64,000 bases of DNA from Vibrio lentus (GTDB lineage: Bacteria; Pseudomonadota; Gammaproteobacteria; Enterobacterales; Vibrionaceae): the NCBI RefSeq assembly GCF_030409755.1, contig NZ_JAUFQE010000001.1, positions 1,612,001 through 1,676,000 on the forward strand, in the 5' to 3' direction. This document shows, one piece after another, positions 42,939 through 51,360 of this stretch. The translations under genes were made by a program, and so were the position numbers. The number at the start of each line of letters is the position of its first letter. The stretch's first letter is position 1. The notes under the pieces were generated by a model. It was not told the origin of the DNA and made no database searches. It saw only the letters and a program-made list of their open reading frames with translations.

Positions 42939-43925
42939 ATGAAGATTACAGCAGAACCCATTACTATCGCGATGCAAACACCTTTTCGCATCTCTCGTGG
43001 CAGCCGAACGGAGTGTCACGTTGTTCGTGTTTACATTGAACATGGTGGCAAACAAGCTCAGGGCGAATGCACGCCTTACCCACGATACGGCGAGTCATCG
43101 GAGTCTGTGTTAGCGCAAATTCAACAAGCGTCTAGTGCCCTTGAAGCTATGTTTGAACGAGGCGTTACCGATCCCGCAGAGCTAAGAGATCATCTTCAGT
43201 CTTTATTGACTGGAGGAGCAGCGCGAAATGCGGTCGATTGTGCGCTTTGGGATTTTGAAGCGCAGCAGAACGAACAGACGTTTCCAAATAGCTTGTTTGA
43301 GTTACCTGATCAAATCGTTACTGCAATGACAGTCTCCATTGGCACACCGGAAGCGATGGCGACACAAGCTCGAGATTATGTGGGAAATGGGGCGAAACTT
43401 CTAAAAGTGAAGCTTGATGGCGAGCAGGTAGTAGAGCGTGTTCGTGCAGTGCGAGAAGCGGCGCAGGATGTTCAGATTGTACTGGATGCCAATGAAGCGT
43501 GGACAGGGTTAAATCTCGAAGAGTTGTTCAATCAACTTACTGAGTTTGATATCGCGATGATCGAACAGCCGTTACCCCAGCAGCATGATGCCTCACTGGC
43601 ACATATCAATCACCCGATCCCACTGTGTGCTGATGAAAGCTGTCATACCACTTCACAACTTTCACCTTTGTTAGGCAAGTATGAAATGGTCAACATCAAG
43701 CTCGATAAAACGGGCGGTTTGACCGAAGCCTTGGTACTTGCTGAAGAAGCTCAAAGGCTCGGCTTTACTCTGATGTCGGGTTGTATGCTAGGTACCTCAT
43801 TGGCGATGCGTGCAGCATTACCTATTGCGGTTCAATCTGAGATTGTCGACCTCGATGGCCCTGTGTTGCTCGGGCAAGATGTTTCGCCAGCACTGACTTA
43901 TAGAGATGGGATGATCATTCTCTAA
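42939..43925 (+). CDS. dgcA: N-acetyl-D-glutamate racemase DgcA (enolase superfamily)
   Basis: A 328-residue enolase-superfamily enzyme close to dipeptide epimerases. The catalytic Lys pair is in LLKVKLDGEQ (KxK) and NIKLDKTGG, and the metal ligands are Asp in IVLDANEAW, Glu in AMIEQPLPQ and Asp in LCADESCHT. After DgcN acetylates D-glutamate, DgcA racemises the product to N-acetyl-L-glutamate, which is then deacetylated. An L-Ala-D/L-Glu epimerase of cell-wall recycling is the alternative, but linkage to dgcN favours the name given. Confidence 0.85.
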   Translation: MKITAEPITIAMQTPFRISRGSRTECHVVRVYIEHGGKQAQGECTPYPRYGESSESVLAQIQQASSALEAMFERGVTDPAELRDHLQSLLTGGAARNAVDCALWDFEAQQNEQTFPNSLFELPDQIVTAMTVSIGTPEAMATQARDYVGNGAKLLKVKLDGEQVVERVRAVREAAQDVQIVLDANEAWTGLNLEELFNQLTEFDIAMIEQPLPQQHDASLAHINHPIPLCADESCHTTSQLSPLLGKYEMVNIKLDKTGGLTEALVLAEEAQRLGFTLMSGCMLGTSLAMRAALPIAVQSEIVDLDGPVLLGQDVSPALTYRDGMIIL

Positions 43926-43965
43926 GATCGTTAAGCTTCGGGTTAGTCGATGGGCATGCCATAAA

Positions 43966-44002
43966 TGAAATCGCACGAGTGAAAGCTTGTGCGATTTTTT
44001 TG
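43966..44002 (+). terminator. Terminator of the dgcNA operon
   Basis: Stem AAATCGCAC/GTGCGATTT (43967-43975, 43988-43996) followed by more T. Confidence 0.85.
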
Positions 44003-44314
44003 GTATCAATAAACCTTAACTGATTAATATTACGTGAGTTTTACTGCTTGATTGAGACTGGTGAATTCACTTTACTCGGCTGGTATTGATAAAGTAATCA
44101 CGTTTCTGTCGGTGAGGTCACTTTCTATTATCGCAAAACAGACAGCTCAAGCTTTATAAAATAATTGTTATGATATCTTATGTGAAATGTTAATGATTAC
44201 TCTTCGTTTAATAGTTTCACTAAAGCTATTAGATCTAAGATTAAATAGGTAAACCACCTAACTGATTGAATCATTGACGGATCCTGTTGATTTTATGATG
44301 AGAAGGTGGAGCGA
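44003..44314. other. Promoter region of the two-component system
   Basis: About 310 bp without a gene, AT-rich. I see no -24/-12 promoter and no clean copy of the 15-bp motif found in front of the phosphodiesterase and importer genes, so the sensor/regulator pair is probably expressed from an ordinary promoter. Confidence 0.5.
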
Positions 44315-46279
44315 GTGAGTAGTCATGTCTCCGAGGTGATAGAAAACAAAGACAGTTTTGAACGCCCGTTTTCGATCAAAATCCCGCGTCGTAAGTGGTT
44401 TGGTTGGAAAGGCATTGAACTGCGCTTGGTGTTGGTATTGGCTATGTTATCGATGACCACCATCTTTCTGTCAGTTGTATCGAGCTTCACCTTTGACGAT
44501 TTAAACCAACGCCTTGTTGAATTAAAAGAGAGTGAAATCCCCGCCTTAGATAACGCTGCACGCCTCAATGATATGGTGCGTGTGATTATTACGACCTCAT
44601 CTCAGCTCAGTGACGCTGAATCGAATATAGAACGTAAGCAGGCGATGCTTAAAATTGAAGAGGCCATTTCAGTGATGAATAGCGTTATGGTTCAATTCCC
44701 TGATTATCACGCCTATTTTAAAGACCTTATCGCCCAAGTTAACAATAGTCTGAGTCTATTGTATCAAAGTGAGATTGAGTCAGAACAACTCAATCAAGAA
44801 CTTCGTAATTTGCTTGAAGGCTTTTATCCTCTATTGCAACAAGCCAGTGATTCACTCGATAGTTTGCCTGAGTCAGCCAAAGATCAAATCCAATATACTC
44901 AGTTGAAATCTCTGCTTTATTACCAATTAGGCTTAGTAGAGAAGCTGTATAACGACTCAAGCTTTAATGAGCTCGATTACACTAGCTACCGTCTAGAGCA
45001 GGTAGGGGAAGAGTGGTGGAAGCTCTGGGTCAGTGGTGATTTAAGAAGTGATTTTCCTGAATTAGATCATCAACTCACGGTGATTTATAACCTTGCCTCA
45101 AGTGATAGCAGCTTGTATGGGATGAAAAACAAAGCGCTCGATCATCTTTATCAAGAGCAATACTTCCTGCAAAACAGCCGCGAGCATTTGAACCAATTAA
45201 CCGTGCAGATCGAAAGCAACACCAGCAAGGTGAATAGCAATATTGATCAATCGATTCAGCAAGCGCAGCTGTCTTTACAATCGAATCAGCAACTCTCTCT
45301 TTTTCTTTCCTTGTTTAGCGTGTTGGCTGCCGCTGCCATTTCGTGGTTCTACGTGCGTAAGAGTATTTTAGAAAGGCTTCTACAGCTCAAAGACAACATG
45401 TTCGCGATTTCTACCGGCCATTTAGATACCGAGGTTTCTATTCGGGGAAAAGACGAAGTGACGCAAATGGCCAAGTACCTAAAGGTATTCCAGACCACGG
45501 CCAAAGTCGTTAAGCAAACCAATCGAAAATTAGAGGCTGAGGTTGAAGAGCGCACCTTAGCCGAAGCCAAACTACGAGTAACCCAAGACGAGCTAATCCA
45601 AGCCGGAAAATTGGCCGCGCTAGGGCAATTGAGTGTCGGGATCACGCACGAGATCAATCAACCTCTGACGGCAGTAAACAGTCACGTTCGAAGCGCGCAG
45701 CTTTGGTTAGGCAAGCAAAGGCCAGACAGGGCAGAAGAGAACCTAAAAAAGATCGAGATCTTGTTAGACAAAGTGGCTGCGATTACTCGTCACCTAAAGG
45801 CCTTCTCACGTAAGAGTGATGGCAAGATTGATAACGTTGAATTGGATAAGGTTGTCGGTGATGCGATTGACCTGTTTGAAACCAGACAGAGCAAGGTCTC
45901 GATTCAGTATTCACCACAAAGCGACCAGATGGTTCGAGCCAACAGCATTCGCTTAGAACAGGTATTGGTGAATTTGATCAGCAATGCTCTGGATGCCATC
46001 GAACACAGAGAGCAACCAGAGCTCAGCATCTCTACTCAAGGGCATTCGAATACCATTCAGATTTTGGTGATGGACAACGGGTTAGGGATACCTGAAGAGG
46101 ACATTCCGCATCTGTTTGACCCATTTTATACCCGCAAGACAACAGGTAAGGGGCTTGGGCTCGGTTTGTCTATCGCATACAACATCATAAAAGACTTTGG
46201 CGGCTCGATTCACGTGGAATCAGTTGAACACCAAGGCAGTACTTTTATCGTCACTCTACCAAAAGGCATAGCCTCATGA
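44315..46279 (+). CDS. Sensor histidine kinase (DctB/PgtB-like)
   Basis: A membrane kinase of about 654 residues. Helix 1 is near 30-55 (LRLVLVLAMLSMTTIFLSVV), followed by a large helical periplasmic sensor of roughly 290 residues with no PAS fold I can recognise. Helix 2 is FLSLFSVLAAAAISWFYV, then HAMP, a coiled coil and the HisKA domain with phospho-accepting His445 in VGITHEINQPLTA. The ATP-binding domain has the N box (VNLISNALDA), G1 (MDNGLGIP) and G2 (KGLGLGLSIAYNI). Starts GTG: 44315 has GGAG just before it and AAGG nine bases away; GTG 44306 is also in frame. The stop overlaps the regulator start (ATGA). The signal is probably an organophosphate, by context. Confidence 0.9.
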   Translation: MSSHVSEVIENKDSFERPFSIKIPRRKWFGWKGIELRLVLVLAMLSMTTIFLSVVSSFTFDDLNQRLVELKESEIPALDNAARLNDMVRVIITTSSQLSDAESNIERKQAMLKIEEAISVMNSVMVQFPDYHAYFKDLIAQVNNSLSLLYQSEIESEQLNQELRNLLEGFYPLLQQASDSLDSLPESAKDQIQYTQLKSLLYYQLGLVEKLYNDSSFNELDYTSYRLEQVGEEWWKLWVSGDLRSDFPELDHQLTVIYNLASSDSSLYGMKNKALDHLYQEQYFLQNSREHLNQLTVQIESNTSKVNSNIDQSIQQAQLSLQSNQQLSLFLSLFSVLAAAAISWFYVRKSILERLLQLKDNMFAISTGHLDTEVSIRGKDEVTQMAKYLKVFQTTAKVVKQTNRKLEAEVEERTLAEAKLRVTQDELIQAGKLAALGQLSVGITHEINQPLTAVNSHVRSAQLWLGKQRPDRAEENLKKIEILLDKVAAITRHLKAFSRKSDGKIDNVELDKVVGDAIDLFETRQSKVSIQYSPQSDQMVRANSIRLEQVLVNLISNALDAIEHREQPELSISTQGHSNTIQILVMDNGLGIPEEDIPHLFDPFYTRKTTGKGLGLGLSIAYNIIKDFGGSIHVESVEHQGSTFIVTLPKGIAS

Positions 46280-47628
46280 CTGCAGAAAAACACATAGTTC
46301 TTATCGATGATGAAATCGATGTCGTTGAAGCCGTGAGTGAAATGTTGGAGCTAGAAGGGTTTAGTGTCACCACTTTTACCGACCCTAACCTTGGCCTTAA
46401 ATCGCTCAAAGCAAACAGCCCGTCGGTTGTATTGTGTGATGTACGAATGCCACAGGTGGATGGGCTTACGTTGCTGAGTTCAATTCAACATAGAGCCGCT
46501 AACGTCCCTGTATTGTTGATGAGTGGCCATGGCGATATTCCCATGGCGATAGAGGCAATTAAGCTAGGGGCGTTCGACTTTTTAGAAAAGCCACTTAATG
46601 CGAGTGAGTTGGTAGAGAAGCTCGATTTAGCGTTGGCACAATCTCAGCACAACTGCCCAGCAATTATAGGCGGCGATGAGGAAACGGAGTTACCGATTGA
46701 AACGGTGGTTATTGGCCAATCAAAAGCGATGGATACGATACGTAAGCAAGTGCTTGCGCTGTCTCATACTGGTGTTGATACCATCATCAACGGCGAAACA
46801 GGAACGGGCAAAGAAGTCATTGCTCGCGCGTTGCATCAATTTAGCCGTCGTAAGGCGAAGCCCTTTGTCGCGATCAACTGTGGCGGCATGACAGAAAGCA
46901 TTATCGAAAGTGAGTTGTTTGGTCATGAAGCGGGCTCGTTTACCAATGCCAACAAGAAGCGCATTGGCAAAATAGAACAAGCCAATGGCGGTACTCTGTT
47001 TCTTGATGAAATAGAAAGTATGCCAATTGCGGTGCAAATTAAACTGTTGCGCGTCATTCAAGAACGAGTGATTGAGCGCGTTGGTGGTAACGAGCTAATT
47101 CCGGTCGATATTGTGGTGGTAGCTGCCAGCAAAGCTGATCTCGCGAGCTTGAGTGAAACGGGTGAGTTCAGAGCCGATCTCTTCTATCGCCTCAATATTG
47201 CTAGCTTAAACCTTCCCGCATTGCGTCAACGCAAAGAGGACATTCAGGTGTTGTTCCGTCATTTTGTGATTCAAGCGAGCCACAAATACAAGACACGCCC
47301 ATCAACGATCTATCCCGAACAAATACAGCAGCTATGTCGACACGAATGGCCGGGTAACGTGCGCGAACTGCGTAATGTCGCCGACCGATTTGTACTTGGT
47401 ATTGTTGGTGATGGCTTCGATCTTCAATCACCAATTTGTGAAACGTCCGGAGAAGATTTTGCCTTTGAAAAACAGATGGAGCAGTACGAACGAAATGTTC
47501 TGACTGAGGCGCTTATTGAAAGCGCAGGCAACATCAATGAGGTCTCAAGCAAGCTGAACCTGCCACGCAAAACACTTTATCGAAAAATGAAGAAACACCA
47601 ATTGGATAAAGAGAGCTTCAAGGCCTAA
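46276..47628 (+). CDS. Sigma-54-dependent response regulator (DctD/PgtA-like) with a variant GAFTGA loop
   Basis: A 450-residue activator. The receiver domain (1-120) has the phosphorylated Asp55 in VVLCDVRMP and Lys105 in FLEKPL. The AAA+ domain (about 145-380) has Walker A GETGTGKE (173-180) and Walker B LFLDEIES (241-248). The sigma-54 contact loop at 220-225 is GSFTNA in place of GAFTGA, keeping the key Phe-Thr. A Fis-type helix-turn-helix ends the protein (NINEVSSKLNLPRKTLYRKM). Its start overlaps the kinase stop. Two sigma-54 promoters with shared upstream motifs lie in the next 2 kb, the likely targets. Confidence 0.93.
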   Translation: MTAEKHIVLIDDEIDVVEAVSEMLELEGFSVTTFTDPNLGLKSLKANSPSVVLCDVRMPQVDGLTLLSSIQHRAANVPVLLMSGHGDIPMAIEAIKLGAFDFLEKPLNASELVEKLDLALAQSQHNCPAIIGGDEETELPIETVVIGQSKAMDTIRKQVLALSHTGVDTIINGETGTGKEVIARALHQFSRRKAKPFVAINCGGMTESIIESELFGHEAGSFTNANKKRIGKIEQANGGTLFLDEIESMPIAVQIKLLRVIQERVIERVGGNELIPVDIVVVAASKADLASLSETGEFRADLFYRLNIASLNLPALRQRKEDIQVLFRHFVIQASHKYKTRPSTIYPEQIQQLCRHEWPGNVRELRNVADRFVLGIVGDGFDLQSPICETSGEDFAFEKQMEQYERNVLTEALIESAGNINEVSSKLNLPRKTLYRKMKKHQLDKESFKA

Positions 47629-47660
47629 TTGGTTCATTCATTCGCTTAATAAAAGCACAA

Positions 47661-47675
47661 GACAACAATGACCCA
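47661..47675 (+). promoter_or_regulatory. Candidate upstream activator site for the phosphodiesterase promoter
   Basis: GACAACAATGACCCA. It shares 13/15 bases with 49254-49268 and 12/15 with 49288-49302. Its centre is 70 bp upstream of the GG of the -24 box at 47738. Confidence 0.6.
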
Positions 47676-47736
47676 TTTAACTTTTAGTCGAATGGTTAAC
47701 CGTTTCAAGTAATTGTAATAAAAGGGCTTTAACATT

Positions 47737-47752
47737 TGGCACAATGCGTGCA
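47737..47752 (+). promoter_or_regulatory. Sigma-54 promoter of the glycerophosphodiesterase gene
   Basis: TGGCAC-N5-GTGCA: the GG and GC are at the invariant spacing of the -24/-12 consensus TGGCAC-N5-TTGCA, with a single mismatch. It predicts a transcript start near 47764, leaving a leader of about 140 nt before the ATG at 47904. Confidence 0.8.
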
Positions 47753-47786
47753 ATCACTACATTGTGGCATACGTTCACATGAGGTT

Positions 47787-47850
47787 ATTCGGTGCTGAGT
47801 CAAAATATATATGACAGCTATCTATCTATGACAGCTATCCAACACCGAAT
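47787..47850 (+). repeat. Direct and inverted repeats in the phosphodiesterase leader
   Basis: TATGACAGCTATC occurs at 47810-47822 and exactly again at 47827-47839, a 17-bp period. This pair is framed by ATTCGGTG (47787-47794) and its complement CACCGAAT (47843-47850). All lie between the sigma-54 promoter and the start codon. Confidence 0.8.
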
Positions 47851-47903
47851 GATCGAATAAAGGAAGTTAGAAAAATAATTGCTTGTTGCAAGGAGATACA
47901 AAC

Positions 47904-49124
47904 ATGAAGCAAATACTGAAAGGTTCGATTGCTCTGATACTAGGTGTGAGCTCGATGACGGCATGGGCCGCAGCAGAATCAGCCGACTTAGGTCCTCGTC
48001 CCCTCTTTTTAGTGAACAATATGGATGAGAGCCCTTTGAAAACCAAGCTGTTGAGTTGCAGTGAAGGACCTTTTCATCGTAGTGATTTTTCTATTGGACA
48101 TCGCGGAGCTGCGATGCAGTTTCCTGAACACACCAAGGAATCCTACTTAGCAGCGATTCAAATGGGCGCGGGCGTCGTGGAGTGCGATGTGACTTTCACT
48201 AAAGATAAGGCGTTGGTATGTCGTCACTCGCAAAGTGATCTGCACACCACAACCGATGTTTTAGCACATCCCGATCTTGCTAAGAAGTGTTCAACACCGT
48301 TCACGCCAGCTAACCCAGCGACAGGCGAAGATGCACAGGTTGAGTGTCGTACTTCTGATTTCACGCTAGCGGAGTTTAAGACCCTGAAAGGGAAAATGGA
48401 TGGTGCGAACCCAAAAGCAACCACGGTCGAAGAGTACATGAATGGCACACCTGGTTGGAGAACCGACCTTTACAGCCAAAGTGGAACACTGATGACACAC
48501 GCCGAAAGTGCGGCATTGTTTAAAGAGCACGGCGTGAAGGTGACTCCTGAATTGAAATCAGCGGCGGTAGAAATGCCTTTCAATGGCTTTAGCCAAGAGA
48601 TGTACGCGCAGAAGCTGGTGGATGAGCTGAAAGAGGCGGGCTTTGAGCCTTCGGAGGCTTACCTGCAGTCATTCAACTTGGATGATGTGAAGTATTGGGT
48701 TAAGGAGACGCCTAAGTTCGGCAAGCAAGCCGTTTACCTTGACGACCGTGTCTATGAGCAAGCGGACTTTGTTGCGTCTGTGGAGAACATGAAAGAGCTG
48801 CACGATGCGGGTGTGAATATCATCGCGCCACCTCTGTTTGCTTTGGTTGAGCTAGGCGAGAACAACGAATTGGTTGCGTCTAACTACGCGAAACTGGCAA
48901 AAGATGCTGATCTTGAGATTATTGCATGGACACTTGAGCGTTCAGGCCCGCTAGCGCAAGGCGGCGGTTGGTATTACCAAAGCGTGAAAGATGGTATCAA
49001 CAATGATGGCGACATGATGAAAATGCTTGATGTACTGGCGCAAGATGTCGGTGTTATGGGCGTATTCAGCGATTGGCCTGCAACGGTAACTTACTACGCT
49101 AACTGCATGGACAGCGACGCTTAG
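47904..49124 (+). CDS. Secreted glycerophosphodiester phosphodiesterase (GlpQ-like)
   Basis: A 406-residue enzyme that hydrolyses glycerophosphodiesters (deacylated phospholipid headgroups) to glycerol 3-phosphate and an alcohol, in the periplasm or outside the cell. A signal peptide ends at AWA-A (about residue 22). The GDPD active site is clear: His66-Arg67 in [10 protein letters not shown], Glu93 and Asp95 in VECDVTF, and His108 in VCRHSQ. ATG 47904 has AGGAG nine bases upstream and is preferred over TTG 47883. It is preceded by a sigma-54 promoter and followed by a terminator; the regulator pair lies upstream and the PhnDCEE-type importer downstream. Confidence 0.92.
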   Translation: MKQILKGSIALILGVSSMTAWAAAESADLGPRPLFLVNNMDESPLKTKLLSCSEGPFHRSDFSIGHRGAAMQFPEHTKESYLAAIQMGAGVVECDVTFTKDKALVCRHSQSDLHTTTDVLAHPDLAKKCSTPFTPANPATGEDAQVECRTSDFTLAEFKTLKGKMDGANPKATTVEEYMNGTPGWRTDLYSQSGTLMTHAESAALFKEHGVKVTPELKSAAVEMPFNGFSQEMYAQKLVDELKEAGFEPSEAYLQSFNLDDVKYWVKETPKFGKQAVYLDDRVYEQADFVASVENMKELHDAGVNIIAPPLFALVELGENNELVASNYAKLAKDADLEIIAWTLERSGPLAQGGGWYYQSVKDGINNDGDMMKMLDVLAQDVGVMGVFSDWPATVTYYANCMDSDA

Positions 49125-49210
49125 GCTGTTGTGGTCTCGCTTTACATAGCAATTATAGCGTTTGTATAGAGAGCACTTAGCCAAAGAATAATAAGAGAAA
49201 AAGCAGTGAA

Positions 49211-49238
49211 CCAAAGAGCCTTCGGGCTCTTTTTTTAC
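49211..49238 (+). terminator. Terminator of the glycerophosphodiesterase gene
   Basis: AGAGCC-TTCG-GGCTCT (49215-49230), a stable UUCG tetraloop hairpin, followed by eight T (49230-49237). Confidence 0.92.
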
Positions 49239-49253
49239 CACTGAAATTGGTGG

Positions 49254-49302
49254 GACAGAAATGACCCAAATAGAGACTTCTCGGTTGGACAGTAATGACA
49301 CA
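49254..49302 (+). promoter_or_regulatory. Tandem candidate activator sites for the importer promoter
   Basis: GACAGAAATGACCCA (49254-49268) and GACAGTAATGACACA (49288-49302), 34 bp apart. Together with flanking bases, 19 of 22 positions agree (49249-49270 against 49283-49304). The nearer site is centred 68 bp before the GG of the -24 box at 49363, close to the spacing at the phosphodiesterase promoter. Confidence 0.7.
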
Positions 49303-49361
49303 AAAGTAATTTTCCAATTTAGGGCTTCCTTTAAGCTATTGAAATTAAATAAATTAAAAGG

Positions 49362-49377
49362 TGGCACAAAGGCTGCA
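49362..49377 (+). promoter_or_regulatory. Sigma-54 promoter of the PhnDCEE-type importer operon
   Basis: TGGCAC-N5-CTGCA, the same spacing as the phosphodiesterase promoter and one mismatch from consensus. Predicted start near 49389, 34 nt before the phnD-like start codon. Confidence 0.85.
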
Positions 49378-49422
49378 ATAGCGAAGGTGACTTTCAACAA
49401 TAAGTAAAAGTAAGGTTTGAAT

Positions 49423-50463
49423 ATGAAAATCAGTGTTAAAGGACTGTTAATCGCTAGCTCATTACTACTTTCTTCAATGGCTATGGCAAGCGACTGCTCT
49501 AGTCGTGGTGTGTTAGACGATCGATACTGTGATGAAAACCAAGATTTGGTCGCCGATTCACCAAAGAACCCAGACGAGTGGAATGACCCAAGTACGCTTG
49601 TGTTTACTTACACTCCGGTAGAAGACCCTGCGTTATACAAAGATGCGTTTGCAGATTTCCAAGCTCACCTAAGTAAAATCACGGGTAAACGAGTGATTTA
49701 CTACACAGTTCACTCGAACTCTGCGCAAGTAGAAGCGATGCGTTCTGGTCGACTGCACGTTGCAGGTTTCTCTACGGGCCCAACAGGCTACGCAGTTAAT
49801 TTAGCAGGTTACGTTCCAATTGCGGTGAAGGGCGATGAGTCTGGTTTTCAAGGCTACAACCTAATCACAATTGTGCGTAAAGACAGCGGCATTAACAAAA
49901 TGTCTGATCTGAAAGGTAAAAAGGTTGCACACACTTCTGCATCTTCCAACTCTGGCAACCTAGCTCCACGTGCGTTATTCCCAGCGAAAGGCCTAGTGCC
50001 AGATGAAGATTACAAAGTGCTTTACTCAGGTAAGCATGACCAATCGATTCTAGGCGTCTTCAATGGAGATTATGACGCAGCACCTGTGGCATCGGACGTT
50101 TATGACCGCATGGTCGCAGCAGGTCGTGTTGACGATTCTGAACTGAAGATCATCTACCGTAGCCCACGCTTCCCAACGTCTGCATTTGGGTATGCTTACA
50201 ACCTAAAACCAGAACTGGTTGAGAAGATCAACGAAGCTTTCTTTAGCTACCGCTTTACACCAGAGATGAGCGCATCATTCAAAGGTGCCGACCGTTTCTC
50301 GCCAATCAGCTACAAAGAAGAGTGGGATGTGATTCGTGATATTGCTCATGCGACAGGTACGGCTTACACCAAAACTGGCCTTAAGAAGTTAGCTGAAAAA
50401 GATGCGGCTAAACGTGCAAAGAAAAAAGCCGCTGAGCTAGCAAAACAAGCAAACAACGGCTAA
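49423..50463 (+). CDS. phnD: PhnD-type phosphonate/organophosphate-binding protein of an ABC importer
   Basis: A 346-residue periplasmic binding protein. The signal peptide ends near AMA-S (residue 22). The domain carries the PhnD motifs: LVFTYTPVEDPALYKDAF (phosphate-binding strand), SGRLHVAGFSTGPTGYAV, and LKGKKVAHTSASSNSGNLAPRALF. The C-terminus has an unusual Lys/Ala-rich tail (KDAAKRAKKKAAELAKQ). ATG 49423 opens the signal peptide. It is first in an operon with an ATPase and two permeases under a sigma-54 promoter. The ligand may be a phosphonate, phosphite or organophosphate; the neighbouring phosphodiesterase suggests a phosphodiester or its product. Confidence 0.9.
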   Translation: MKISVKGLLIASSLLLSSMAMASDCSSRGVLDDRYCDENQDLVADSPKNPDEWNDPSTLVFTYTPVEDPALYKDAFADFQAHLSKITGKRVIYYTVHSNSAQVEAMRSGRLHVAGFSTGPTGYAVNLAGYVPIAVKGDESGFQGYNLITIVRKDSGINKMSDLKGKKVAHTSASSNSGNLAPRALFPAKGLVPDEDYKVLYSGKHDQSILGVFNGDYDAAPVASDVYDRMVAAGRVDDSELKIIYRSPRFPTSAFGYAYNLKPELVEKINEAFFSYRFTPEMSASFKGADRFSPISYKEEWDVIRDIAHATGTAYTKTGLKKLAEKDAAKRAKKKAAELAKQANNG

Positions 50464-50530
50464 CTCTTTTTCTATTAGAAGACTAAGTTTTCGAAAGACT
50501 TAGTTCTTTAAATACTTACCTTAACTAAAA

Positions 50531-50559
50531 ATCTATGCCCTCGCGGGTAGGGCATAGAT
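50531..50559 (+). repeat. Intercistronic hairpin between phnD and phnC
   Basis: An 11-bp perfect stem ATCTATGCCCT with its complement and a 7-nt loop, 30 nt before the phnC start. No T-tract follows. A weaker hairpin (ACTAAGT/ACTTAGT, 50482-50504) precedes it. These could keep binding-protein message more abundant than permease message. Confidence 0.7.
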
Positions 50560-50589
50560 CATTCTAAAATTCGCACAAGGAAATGCAGT

Positions 50590-51360
50590 ATGGCCGTAGC
50601 AAGCTATGAAGGAATAAAGATAAACAACCTTTTCCACGAATATGTGGCAGGCAAGCCAATCCTTAAAGGCATTAATATTGATATCGATGAGCCAGGCATC
50701 ATCGCGATCATTGGTCCATCTGGTACCGGTAAAAGTACGCTTCTGCGCTGTATCAACCGCCTCAACGATCCAAGCCAAGGCGAAATCATTTTTGATGGCG
50801 CAGACCTGACTCAATTAAAAGGCCAAGCGCTACGTAAACAGCGTCGACACATCGGCATGGTGTTTCAAGAATATAACCTCGTGGAACGTTTAACGGTTAT
50901 CGAGAACGTGTTGAGTGGCCGTTTAGGCTACATGACGGCTTGGAATGCGTGGCGTCGTAACTATTCTCCACAAGATTTAGCAAAAGCGTTCGAGTTACTT
51001 GAATTTGTTGGCCTACAAGACTTTGCTAACCAACGTGCCGACAGTTTGTCAGGTGGCCAAAGACAGCGTGTCGGTATCGCTCGCGCCGTTATGCAAGACC
51101 CATATATCTTATTGGCGGATGAACCAACGTCATCACTCGACCCAAAAACCGCGGTTGAGATCATGGAGTTGATGGAGACATTCGCAGAACAGAAAAACAT
51201 TCCCGTGTTGGTGAATATCCATGATGTGAACTTGGCCAAGCGTTATGCCAAGCGCATCATCGGCATGTGTAATGGCAAGGTGCATTACGATGGCAGCCCT
51301 GAAGGTATTTCAGAAGAAGACCTAAAAATCATTTATGGGGGTGAGTCATGGCTGGATTAA
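50590..51360 (+). CDS. phnC: PhnC-type ABC transporter ATPase
   Basis: A 256-residue ATP-binding subunit. Walker A is [11 protein letters not shown], the Q loop [15 protein letters not shown], the signature [14 protein letters not shown], Walker [14 protein letters not shown], and the H loop [13 protein letters not shown]. The sequence corresponds to the phosphonate-importer ATPase family. ACAAGGAAA precedes the ATG at 50590. It overlaps the first permease gene by 13 nt. It powers import of the ligand bound by the PhnD-type protein. Confidence 0.92.
   Translation: MAVASYEGIKINNLFHEYVAGKPILKGINIDIDEPGIIAIIGPSGTGKSTLLRCINRLNDPSQGEIIFDGADLTQLKGQALRKQRRHIGMVFQEYNLVERLTVIENVLSGRLGYMTAWNAWRRNYSPQDLAKAFELLEFVGLQDFANQRADSLSGGQRQRVGIARAVMQDPYILLADEPTSSLDPKTAVEIMELMETFAEQKNIPVLVNIHDVNLAKRYAKRIIGMCNGKVHYDGSPEGISEEDLKIIYGGESWLD

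Noticed and set aside
44090..44130. Possible reverse copy of the 15-bp activator motif before the kinase gene (GGTCACTTTCT region)
   Set aside because: Only a partial match, and no -24/-12 box lies downstream.
47691..47704. Imperfect palindrome around GGTTAACC as regulator site for the phosphodiesterase promoter
   Set aside because: It is too close to the -24 box and not found at the importer promoter; the 15-bp motif is the better candidate.
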